A DNA stretch of 64,000 nt from Larix kaempferi (Eukaryota > Streptophyta > Pinopsida > Pinales > Pinaceae), in NCBI GenBank assembly GCA_027924585.1, contig BSBM01000779.1, forward strand, positions 14,411,001 through 14,475,000. The letters are read 5' to 3'. The translations under genes and the position numbers were made by a program. Of the stretch, positions 31,221-41,830 are shown piece by piece (position 1 is the stretch's first letter; each line of letters opens with the position of its first letter). Below the pieces are notes generated by a model. The model was not told where the DNA came from. It was given only the letters and a program-made list of their open reading frames with translations, and did no database searches.

Positions 31221-34200
31221 GGCGAACTCCCAGAGTTTAGTCCACTTGGCTCTCCACGTCACGGACGTAGAGCCTTATCCCTTGATTCGACACATCGTCA
31301 ATCAACTAGACAGTCATCCGATTCCGACACACCTCACTTCACATTTGATTTGGAGGTAGAATCCGAAAACCCCACAGAGTTACCACCAAACACCATTATG
31401 GCGGGAACACCATTTGATCCACTGTTTACCAGCACCATAGGTGAGACATCCACAAACCCTTCTGCGGCAGTGCCATCCATGGCGACAACTACCCCCCTGG
31501 GTATGCCCAACATGGGTAACACTCCACATTTAGGAATGCCCACCACAGGGCCACCACCTATTATGGGTATACCCAACATAGGGGTCACACCCCCTCTGGT
31601 TTCCACAAACCCTATCCCAGGAATCCCCACTGCTATTCCTAACCCAAGTGTAACCCATGTTGCACTTGGAGGCGCTGGCCCATACCAGACTACACCTATT
31701 GGAGGGCACATACCCTCCATACCTAGCATACCTTTAGGCGCTACTGGACCCCTACATCATACCACAATGACTAGGCATGTCCCAGTTCCAGTCACCACAT
31801 CTGCTAGCTTACCATACATGGCGAGTCTGAACCTGCCAGACTTAGCTAGGCTCACAAATGACCCCATCAGACACGATCCTGTGTGGCCTCACATGCCCAC
31901 CAAACTCCCCTCTAACATCCCTAAATTTGAGGGCAAGGCAGGTGAAGACCCCCAGAACCATATCATGTCCTTCCATTTATGGTGTTCCTCCAACTCCATA
32001 GTGGACGACTCAATCCGCCTCCGGCTTTTACAACGCACCTTCACTGGCTCTGCAGCCAAGTGGTATATCGAGCAACCCCATGGGACGCATGCCACCTTTA
32101 CCTCCCTTGCCTCGATCTTCCTGCAGTTCTTTCAGTTACCTGTCCGCTATGATGCGGGCGTCGAGATCCTACTGTCTTGCAGACAGAATACGGCCACCCA
32201 CATCACTGACCACATTCATGAGTGGCGTCGACGCCGAAGCCTCTGCAAAATCAAATTAGACGACCGTATCTTCTTAGATTGGTTCCTTAAATCCCTCCTC
32301 CCTCTCATTACGAAGGATGTGGCATCTGAAAGACCCCAGTCTGAAGAAGAGGCCATCCTCAAAGCCCAACAGTTTGATCTCATTTACGCCCAATCGGGTT
32401 ATCTATACACAATCATACCAGACGCCCCACGATGCGACTCTTCACGCAGTGACGCGTCGGGGGCATCTCATGCCGCCGATGGCATTATTGGCCAAATCAC
32501 ACCCCAAGCGAAACCTTTCAGCATGGTGAGTACCATGCCTGCCCCAGACCTCTCTAGGGCTACATCCAGTTTCGGAGTGACAACTTCTTACGCTCCAACA
32601 AACCAGACACATCATATTCATGGACCCTCTTGTCCGCAACATTGCTATGGACAAGCACCATTAGCATATGTACCTCCTACATACTATAACCAACCTGCTA
32701 CACAGAACCCCATTCAGTTCTCGCCACAGCAGATGCAGTACCCACAGCAAGCTGCACCAGCTAATCCACCACATCCAATAGCTCAAGGGTACCAACAACC
32801 CCAACAGGCAGCTGGACCACCTCCAGCTCCACCAACATATTATCCACCGCAACGTGCTCCTGCACCTGCGGCTCCCCAGAATCCCCCCAATGCTCAAGGG
32901 CATGTGTACGCACAACAACATCAGCCCCAATACCAAAATAACCAACGCAATCAGGGTGGGCAACCAAACCGTGGAAATAACCAAAACCATAACCAAGCTC
33001 CACAACCTACCCATCCTCTGCAAAACAATAACGCGGCACCTGCTCATCAGAATCCTGATCGGCCACATAAGCAAGCCAAAAATGCTACTTTACGAACAAA
33101 CCATCCTTGTTCTATTTGCAGTGTCTATGGCCACTATACCCACGCTTTCCCACATCTGGAGCGAGCTCGACAACTATGGACAGATGACGCCCATCGTCAA
33201 GGGCAAGTGGCTCCTCAGCCGCCACCCAACCCTCCACCACCTCAACAACAACCTTTGGTGCTACAAAACCCTTTTCCAACACAAGGAGTGGTGAACACTC
33301 AGCCGTTAGCCCCCCCACAGGGCAACGTGCAACCACAACAAATCACTTACGCCGCTCCTGATCAACCCATGTTTGATTCAGGCACTCACCACTTATTGAT
33401 GATGTCCACTACCGACGTCAATATCCAAACCCGTCAGAACCAGTATGGCCCTACCTCCGAAGCCCCCCCTGCCGATAAGGATACTAACGCTCATCCCACT
33501 GATCAGACGTTACAGATACCACCTCTTCCACTCGATGGCGCATCTAAAGCACCTCATTTCCCACTCCGCCGTATCAACAACAACCCCAATGCACGGGCTG
33601 CATCAAATTACAACATCGTAGATGACCTAGCTCAATCTCCCGCAGCCATGTCTGCATTAGAAGTCTTGAAAAACTGTCCTATGCAGTGCAAGACTTTACT
33701 TTCCTCCATTGGGGCGATTGACCCAAATGATTCAAAATTGATGACCTTTGATTTGGACCAGTCCGAACCACGTCTGCCTTCCACCATAGCAGTCCAAGTT
33801 TCTGTTTCTATTCGGAATCTTGTCATCCATCGATGTATCATCGACGAGGGTGCGTCCACATGCGTCATGTCCACATTTGTTTGGCAGAAGTTGGGATCCC
33901 CTACTCTCCAACAATCCACCACTGCGTTGCGGGCCTATGACGGTCGGTCCGCTCAACCTCAAGGTCTACTACCCAAGGTCCCCGTCCAGTTGGGTGGGAA
34001 AACTGTGCTCATCGACATTGAGGTCATTAATGCCCAACTCGATTATAACCTTTTACTTGGCCGCAGTTACATGTACACCATGAAAGCGGTCGCCTCATCC
34101 GTTTTTTGCACTATGATGTTCCCTCACGAGGGACGCGTGGTCAAAATCGACCAACTCACATACTATGATCCCAATGCCCCTGCAGCACCCAAAAATGTTC

Positions 34201-35369
34201 TTCCCATGATTGAACAACCAGCTTCTAGTGCAATTACCTCCTTTGTTTCTTCTGTGGGACCCGGACTTTACTCAGATACACCAATGACCTCTACATTCCA
34301 GGCCATTCCACCACCGTCACCAGAGACCCATGTCGCAAACCTCTGTACTCTTTCACAGAATACACAAACACCCAGTAGTCAACCACCATTGGTACCGAGT
34401 CACATCGGTGTTACACCCATCCACACCATCCCCTTTCTATTTCCTCCTTCGGGTGTAGTAAGCACCCCGGTTATGGCTACCCTTAGTCTACCCGGGTTAA
34501 CATTGGGATTACCTGTGTGGTATATTTCGCCTCCCATTCCATCGCCGACACCAAACGTCATCCTCCAACTGGTAAAACCTATTGTTACCACAAATCAACC
34601 TCCTCCTGGTGTTGCAATCCCTTCGTCGTCAACGAAACCTCCTCCAAGTCTCAATATCCCTTCGTCGTCAACGAATCCTCCCCCTCTCATCAAGCACACT
34701 GGGGGCAGAGGTCCACAACCATACACTGCTATACCACCTCCGAAGGCAGTTAAACCCCCACCGGTGTTTCGAGCTCCCCCTAAATGCTCGTTGTGTGATG
34801 AGATAGGCCATCCAACTCATCAATTCCCATAGTTACCAGCACTCCAAGAGCATATAAATATGTTGGACTATGACGCCGGCATCCCAGTCGTTAGACTTGA
34901 GCCACCTCCTCAGCCTCGCGACAGATCACTGCGCACCAACCATCCTTGTGCCATATGCATTGTTTACGGCCACTAATCTCACCATTGTCCCGATCTCCCT
35001 GACTATAGAGCAGCATTGTACGAGTTAAACAATGTCGATTTGGAGATATCACCTCCCCTAATCGAGGAGATCTACCCCCTGCCATCATCCTCGTCGGAAG
35101 AAGTCAATACAATATATATGATTTCAACAACCTTCAAACCAGAACCCCTTGATTTATGGTTTGACTACTTCAATACTGATGGGCAAATTTTGGAGACACT
35201 CACTGCACCCAACTACCCTTGGGATGATATGCATCATCGCTCGTACTTCCTCTCGGAAGCATCTACATCCTCCACATCCGACCAGCTATCGGTCGAATCG
35301 AAAGATTTCATACCCACTAAGGTCGATTGGTTAAAGGACCCCATCCCAGCACCGGATGCCTTTGAATAA
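31221..35369 (+). pseudogene. Gag and protease, Tat/Ogre
   Basis: The frame is open upstream to about 31155, but the first in-frame ATG is at 31398. Coding-like sequence (SPRHGRRALSLDSTHRQSTR) begins right after the acceptor-like CAG at 31220, so the N-terminus may be supplied by splicing. Domains: proline-rich repeats (MGIPNIG-type) near 31500-31780; capsid at about 31910-32410; a His/Gln/Pro-rich linker; zinc knuckle CSICSVYGHYTHAF at 33111-33152 with the last Cys lost; protease with active site IIDEGAST near 33840 and LLLGRSYM; then two more knuckle-like motifs near 34790 and 34950. In-frame stops are TAG 34830, TAA 34974 and TAA 35367. Confidence 0.85.
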
Positions 35370-35375
35370 GGGAAC

Positions 35376-36860
35376 ATGTCCAACATTTCCCCCACTATAC
35401 AGATAGACATTTCCACAACACCAGGGAAACCTGAGCTCATCTCGCTAGGCGCATCTTGCACTCAAGCAGAAACTCAGGCGTACAAAAATCTCTTTCAAGA
35501 GTTTCGTGATGTCTTTTCCTGGTCCTATACTGAGATGCCTGGTCTCGACCCCGCCATTATTGAACACCACATTGATACATGGCCTGAGGTACCCCCTGTT
35601 CGTTAGAAACAGCGACCCATTCACCCTTCCAAGCTCCCCGCTGTTAAAGCTGAGGTCGAGAAACTTCGCAAAGCAGGATTCATTTACCCTATTCCGTACA
35701 CCACCTGGGTGTCGAACCCCGTTTCCGTCAACAAAAAGCAAGGCACCCTTAGAGTATGCACTGACTTCCACGATTTAAACCACGCTTGTCCAAAAGACAA
35801 TTTCCCCACGCCATTCATTGACCAACTCATTGATGAGTGTGTGGGCCATGAAGTCCTATCCTTCATGGACAGGTTTTCCGGATATAACCAGATTCACATC
35901 CGCAAGGAGGATCAGTACAAGACTGCCTTCACCACCCCATGGGGCACCTTTGCCTATCGCGTCATGCCATTTGGCCTTAAAAATGCTGGTGCCACTTTCC
36001 AGCGAGCCATGACCTATTGCTTTCACGACTTGGTCCATATCCTGCGAGTCTATCTTGACGACCTCACAGCTCATTCCCAAAAACGATCAGACCACCTTAA
36101 CGACCTCCGGCAAGTTTTCCTGCGTTGTCGCAAATATAAAATCCGCTTGAACCCACACAAGTGTGTCTTTTGCGTCCCGGCAGGACGCTTGTTGGGTTTC
36201 ATTGTTTCCCAAGACGGAATCACTGTCGATCCCCTGAAAGTCAAAGCCATCTTAGAAATTCCGCCTCCTCGCATGCTTCGGCAGCTCCAAAGTCTACAGG
36301 GGCGGTCCAATTTCCTCAGGTGCTTCGTTCCTGATTATGCCACCAAAGTCCACGGGTTCTTACGCTTACTTCACACCCACATACCCTTTGTTTGGGATGA
36401 GCAAGCAGACACGACATTCGAAGCCCTCAAGAAATCTCTAACACAAGCCCCCTTGATATCCCCACCGGATTTCTCTCAAGACTTCACCCTTTATGTCTCT
36501 GCATCTGAATATGCTGTGTCCGGAGTTTTGGTCCAAGAAGATGCCTCCCACCAAGAGCATGTGATTTATTATGTCAGCCATACCTTGTATGGCCCACCTC
36601 TGCATTACCCATACGAGGAAAGATTAGCCCTAGCTGTAGTCTTTTCCGTGCAAAAATTGTGACACTAAATTCTACTCAGTCATACCACAGTCGTGGCTGA
36701 CTCCAACCCCATTGTCTATCTCCTCACCCGGCGGCTCCTACAAGGTCGTGTTGCTAAATGGGTCATTATCCTCCAGGAATATGACCTCATTTTCAGAACT
36801 CCCAAAAGCACTAAAGCCCTCGCGCTTGCTCACCTCATCACTGACCTCCCATCCTCTTCA
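35376..36860 (+). pseudogene. Reverse transcriptase and first RNase H, Tat/Ogre
   Basis: Shares the gag frame. RT: KLRKAGFIYPIPYTTWVSNP, then RVCTDFHDLNHACPKDNFPT, then SFMDRFSGYNQI, then catalytic VYLDDLTAHS near 36055, then LLGFIVSQDGI. RNase H: FTLYVSASEYAVSGVLVQED, where the first catalytic Asp is replaced. Loss of this residue is usual in Tat elements, which carry a second RNase H. Stops are TAG 35605, TGA 36661 and TAA 36667. Confidence 0.87.
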
Positions 36861-38171
36861 ACATCACCCGTTATCCAAACGGACCTGATTGACGAGCAGA
36901 TCTTCATCATTTCGTCTAACGACCCTTGGTACGGAGACATTTTGACTTACCTTCGTACGCGAAAATTTCGACCACACATCGATCGTGATGGACGCCGTCG
37001 CATACGACACCACGCCCCCCGATACCTCTTGATAGGGGATGTACTTTACCGACGCGGCGTTGATACCATATTACGCCGCTGCCTATCCCATAGTGAGGCA
37101 GAACAAGTCCTCAATGATTGTCATAGTGGTGCCTGCGGAGGCCATTTCTCCGGCATGGCCACTGCCCAGAAAATCATCCGGGCCGGTTATTTTTGGCCAT
37201 CATTGTTTACTGATTGCATCACTGCAGTCAAGCATTGCTAGAACTGCCAACTATTTGCCCCCAAAGCAAGAACCCCCCCTGCCCCCCTTCATCCAGTCAT
37301 CACTGTTGGACCATTCTGCAAATGGGCCATAGACTTCCTCGACTGCAACCCCACGTCAGCCGGCGGTCACAAACACATCGTTGTGGCTGTCGATTATTTC
37401 ACCAAGTGGGCAGAATCCATGCCGACCTATAATTGCAAAGCCGACACTGCAGCACGGTTTTTCTTCAACCATGTTATCGCTCGTTTCGGAGTACCACAGC
37501 AACTAGTCTCTGACCACGGCTCTCACTTCGAAGATGCCGTCTAGAAGGAATTATCAACCATGTTGAAATTTGAACACCATTTCTCTTCCGCTTACTATCC
37601 CCAAGGAAATGGCCAAGTCGAAGCGATCAATAAAATTTTGAAGACCATTCTCCAACGTACTGTAGACAAGCACAAATCCAATTGGCACCACATGCTTTTC
37701 CCGACACTATGGGCCTACCGCACCTCAACCAAAACCGCCACCGGTTTTACCCCTTTCCATTTAGTTCACGGTGTCGAATCCGTCCTCCCTATTGAGTTCC
37801 AGATCCCACCCTTACATATCGCTGTTGAACTCCTACCGGACACTTCCCCGATCGAGCAACGTTTACTACTCCTAGAGCAGGCCGATGAATATCGGAGCAT
37901 AGCCATTCAAAACATGGAAGCAGCTAAACAACGATCGAAACTAAGTTACGACAAACACGTCCACCCAAGAACCTTTTCTAAGGGAGACCTTGTCCTCGCT
38001 TACGATCAAGCTCATGATAAAACCGGAAAGGGAAAGTTCGTGTCTATGTGGCAAGGCCCCTACATCATACACACCTGCCTCGGGCAGGGGGCATACATTC
38101 TGACCGATTCAGAAGGAAATCCCCTGTGCAACCCACGCAACGGGTTGTACCTTAAACGATTTTACCCATAG
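36861..38171 (+). pseudogene. Integrase, Tat/Ogre
   Basis: Same frame as RT. Zinc-binding region: HSGACGGHFSG, then HC..NCQLFAPKA near 37230-37260, with a TAG between Cys residues at 37239. Core acids: Asp in WAIDFLDCNPTS, Asp in LVSDHGSHFED and Glu in GNGQVEAINKILK. C-terminal module: RTFSKGDLVLAYDQ and WQGPYIIHTCLGQGAYIL. A second TAG lies at 37542. The natural stop follows KRFYP at 38171. All three catalytic acids remain. Confidence 0.87.
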
Positions 38172-38274
38172 AAAATCTGATGGACACCATCGTCCATTTT
38201 AGTATAGGCATACTTTCTTTATTCACAAAATATTCAAAAAACCTAAATATTTGTTTTTCTCTGCATGACCACAG

Positions 38275-38712
38275 ATGGAGCCTCTTCCACTCTGCCATGT
38301 CGGTTTCGCTGATGGTGCAAGCCGTTGGTCTCCCAATCTCGCCTCCGCAGCTTGGGTAATATACTCCCCTTCACATGAGTTAATTCACATTGACGGAGTA
38401 TGTTTAGGTGCCGCTACCAATAATCAAGCTGAATATGATGCCGTGACCGGTCTCCTGGCCGCTGCTCTCCAAATGAGCATCCGTCACCTCAATGTTTTCT
38501 TGGACTCACAGCTCCTAGTTTCCCAGCTCAACAATGATTACCAGGTACGCGATCCCTGTCTTTTCAGAAAATTCCTATGCACTAAACAAATGGTTAGACA
38601 GTTTGAATCCATTTCATTCACACATGTCCCAAGACACCTCAATAGTGTAGCAAATAATATGGCCAACAATGTCCTCGACTGGCATACCAATCACATCATG
38701 TCATATCCATAA
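38275..38712 (+). CDS. Second (archaeal-type) RNase H, separate ORF
   Basis: A 145-residue ORF in a different frame, 103 nt after the integrase stop. It matches the additional RNase H of the Tat lineage, with acids in VGFADGAS, NNQAEYDA and FLDSQLLVSQ. The last acidic position, normally Asp in an AD-x-A context, reads Asn (VANNMANNVL), which should impair activity. In the Tat elements I know this domain sits between the first RNase H and the integrase; here it follows the integrase. How it is translated is unclear. Confidence 0.85.
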   Translation: MEPLPLCHVGFADGASRWSPNLASAAWVIYSPSHELIHIDGVCLGAATNNQAEYDAVTGLLAAALQMSIRHLNVFLDSQLLVSQLNNDYQVRDPCLFRKFLCTKQMVRQFESISFTHVPRHLNSVANNMANNVLDWHTNHIMSYP

Positions 38713-38719
38713 ACAAAAT

Positions 38720-39005
38720 GCATCCACGTGCATAACATGTGCCTCCACGGGCATATACAAAAAACAATATTGCATCCACGTGCATAACATGTGCCTCCAG
38801 GGGCATAAAACAAATAACCAAATAATGCATCCATGTGCATAACATCTGCCTCCACGGGCATACATAAATAAACAATATTGCATCCACATGCATAACATGT
38901 GCCTCCACGGGCATACATAAATAAACAACATACTGCATCCAAGTACATAACATGTGCCTCCACGGGCATATACAAAAGACAAAGGTGCATCCACGTGCAT
39001 ACACG
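38720..39005 (+). repeat. ~53-bp minisatellite, about five copies
   Basis: Units begin GCATCCACGTGCATAACATG and contain GTGCCTCCACGGGCATA. Starts are at 38720, 38772, 38827, 38880, 38935 and 38987. It begins just after the RNase H stop. Overlapping minus-strand ORFs with repeated Cys/Arg/Gly are artefacts of the repeat. Confidence 0.85.
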
Positions 39006-39396
39006 ACAATATATCCAAATATATATCCACATATATATATAAACCAAATAGTCAACATTTCATAGGTGCCCTCAGCACCCGATATACAAAAAAAAAAAAA
39101 AATACATCTGTCATACAAAAATGCTTCCCCATATGCTCCTCAGCATTTGGGGGCAGATACAATATCATCTACTCATCTGGATCCCTAGGATCCTCTGGCT
39201 CCTCCTCCGTTGGCCCCGCCGGGTCATGGCGAGCCCGAACTCTCCGCTCTGCCGGCCCCGCTGGATCGTCCCGCAGACATATCCTCCCCTGAGCCGGCCC
39301 TGCCGGATCATCTCGTCTACCATCCCTGTGCCCCGCCACGAACACCGCTGTCCTCAATAGGAGCGACTTCCACTCAGGTGGTGCACCAAAACAACC

Positions 39397-41070
39397 CTAC
39401 AAAATATCCCGATCCAGGTCTCTCCAACCATCCTCGGGGAGTCCAGCTAGGATCCGAGCAAAGGTCTGTCTGACACCCTCTATGGCGTCATTGCGAGGGC
39501 CAACCCCTCGCCCACAAGCTGCAAATCCTCCACCACGTGGAGGTGGTACCGCTACGGGTGGATGGGCGACCACCATCGCCCGCCCTTGATGAGGCACGTA
39601 GTCGTCCAGTGGCACTGGACCCACATCTGCACAAAGTAAGTAAGCCATCACATACTATACAACAATAATCATCAATGATAAATCAAACAACATATGATAT
39701 AATATCAAATAAAACACAAAACATACCGTCTAAACTCCAGGCCTGTCCTGGGGCACGAGGCATCTTTGGGTCACCTCAGTAGTCCATGCCGACGTAGGGG
39801 TAGTCCTCAATCACCAGAGGCATCTGCTCCCACTGCTGATAAAAATCCTCCGTGAAGTAGCCGCGGACACCACCGCCGCCACGAGGCATCATCTGCCCCC
39901 ATCTCATCATACGAGGCTCACTCGGAAGACCAGCACGAACGGGTACCCGTGGCCGCAAGGTCGGCACCCGCTTGAAGAAAAAACAGCATAAAAATGAGGC
40001 ATAACAAAACTCGCCTCCCTCTCTGATGGCCTTGTTCAGATCTCTCCGGACACCAGCCAGAAACATCTGCCCCCAGGCATAATAAGTACCCTGAAGAACA
40101 GAATCCACCATCATCGTCTGCCCCCCAGACATACGATGTGGCGCAGCAGCACCCAATATCCGTAGAACGCAGGCACCAACAGCTCGCATATCCCACTCAC
40201 GTAGGGATCGCAGACTAATAGAGCTGTTCTGCAAAACAGCATCATCCACACAGAAAGTCTGTAACAGGTCCTCCATATCTATACCTGGAGGAAACCTCGG
40301 CAAGATATCACCCACCTCACCCAAACGAGGCAACCCAGTCAAAAAATAGACATCCGTGAGAGTGATCTCTAACTTCTCACCCCCAATAATAAATGCACCC
40401 TCCGTCGGCACCCACCACTGCACAAGCTTGTTCAGGAGCCGTCTCACTGAACGAATAGGTGGGATCTGAGCGAACTTCAAAAGTCCGCTCATAGCCAGAG
40501 TCTGTCTCACACCTGCATCAGTCTCAATCCTCGCCATAAGATCATCATCGATCTCTCGCTCACGCCACAAGGACTGTGGTCTCCTCAATATCCTGCCAGA
40601 AAACAGAAAAATTTTTAGCCCCAGCATAAAATTCTTTTAAAAAAATACCATCGCGGCTTTTACACAAAAAGCCGCGATGCCCATCGCGGCTTTTCCACCA
40701 AAAGCCGCGATGACCATCGCGGGATCCGTGCAAAAACCCGCGATGAACATCGCGGGTTTTCGCCGGACAGTCGTGATGAACATCGCGACTATCCCCCATG
40801 AACTCGCGATGAACATCGCGACTATCAGCTTAAAACCCGCGCGGTTCATCACGGGAACAGCCCCGAAACCCACGATATTCCACGTTGGAGAGTCAACATG
40901 GAATTTCGCGGCCTTTGGGGGCCCGCCGCCAAACAAAAAAGACATAATTGACAAGGCTAAGGCAAATAGAGTTACCTGCAACTCGCTGAATCGAAAACCA
41001 ATGGTGAAATCTCCCAGAAATCGAGAAATAGCTCTGACAGCTCTATCAAACTCGCACGTAACAATGACAT
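39397..41070 (-). pseudogene. Antisense three-exon gene for a plant mobile domain (PMD) protein
   Basis: Predicted exons on the minus strand are 41070-40976, 40592-39727 and 39626-39397. Intron 1 (383 nt) has GTAACT...TTTTCTGGCAG; intron 2 (100 nt, U-rich) has GTATGT...TTTGTGCAG. Joining them keeps one frame across both junctions, giving about 396 residues. Residues about 70-120 carry the PMD signature: a conserved Trp pair, then EGAFIIGGEKLEITLTD and FLTGLP. Further Trp-rich blocks follow. A single TGA at 39776 (after VGMDY) interrupts exon 2. PMD proteins occur in MAIN-type host genes and in several transposon groups. The ATG at 41070 is very close to the TATA box, so translation may instead start at the Met in exon 2 (MARIETD). 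Confidence 0.72.
40650..40862. repeat. GC-rich palindromic repeats in intron 1 of the antisense gene
   Basis: Alternating CATCGCGGCTTTT and AAAAGCCGCGATG blocks, then CATCGCGGG/CCCGCGATG and CATCGCGAC variants, give several strong hairpins. The core matches the leader array at 29535-29870. The segment lies wholly inside the predicted intron. Confidence 0.75.
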
Positions 41071-41090
41071 GTCATTTGGGCCCCACGCCC

Positions 41091-41098
41091 TATTTATA
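41091..41098 (-). promoter_or_regulatory. TATA box of the antisense PMD gene
   Basis: The minus strand reads TCTATAAATAGGGC, a strong plant TATA box. The expected start site is near 41066, at or just past the ATG at 41070. This is the one awkward point in the gene model. Confidence 0.5.
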
Positions 41099-41254
41099 GA
41101 AATTCCACCAATTTTCAAACAACCATTGCGGGATCATACGAAGTCCATTTCTCAAACCGTTGGTACCATTGGAATCAGCACAGTGAGAGCTTCATGCAGG
41201 TTCCTTCCTTTTCCCATTTTCACGGGGTCCATTTTTTGACCATTTTTTTGGCCT

Positions 41255-41830
41255 CTCTCGTGGCCTCGGTTTGCGTGCCACATCGGCCATTCTCCATTTT
41301 GGACGTGCCATATATCACCGGATTTAGTTTTCCATGCTCGTGATGATGCTTGAGATCATTTCTCGCTGTCACGTCCCGATTTTCAGGGCATATTTTTTCA
41401 TACCCCCACCTCACCTCGGTTTGCGTGCCACATCAGCCGTTCTCCGTTCTGGGCATGCCTTATATCACCGGATTCAGTTTTCCACGCTCGTGATGATGCT
41501 TGAGATCTTTTCTCGCTCTCACCTTTAGATTTTTTGGGCATTTTTTCCATGCCCCCTCGTCACCTCGATTTGCGTGCCACATCGGCCGTTCTCCATTTTC
41601 GACGTGCCTTATATCGCCGGATTCAGTTTTCCGCGCTCGTGATGATGATTGAGATCATTTCTCACTCTCACCTTTAGAGTTTTCGGGCATTTTTTCCATG
41701 CCCTCCACACAGCCTCGGTTTGCATGCCACATCGACCGTTCTCCGTTTTCGACAATCCTTATGTCACCGGATCCAGTTTTCCGCACTGATCACGATGCTT
41801 GAGACCTTTTCTCACCCTCATCAATCCATT
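41255..41830. repeat. 150-bp tandem repeat, four units
   Basis: The block CCTCGGTTTGCGTGCCACAT starts at 41264, 41414, 41563 and 41713 (periods 150, 149, 150). Each unit also holds GTTCTCCGTTTTCGAC, TATATCACCGGATTCAGTTT and CGTGATGATGCTTGAGAT. It lies just upstream of the antisense promoter. Hypervariable 3' regions with satellite-like repeats are known from Tat/Ogre elements. Confidence 0.88.

Noticed and set aside
38691-39118. Three overlapping minus-strand ORFs of 109-140 aa with Cys/Gly/Arg repeats
   Set aside because: They are translations of the 53-bp minisatellite.
41255-41830. CRISPR-like array
   Set aside because: Units are contiguous 150-bp repeats without unique spacers, in a plant retroelement.
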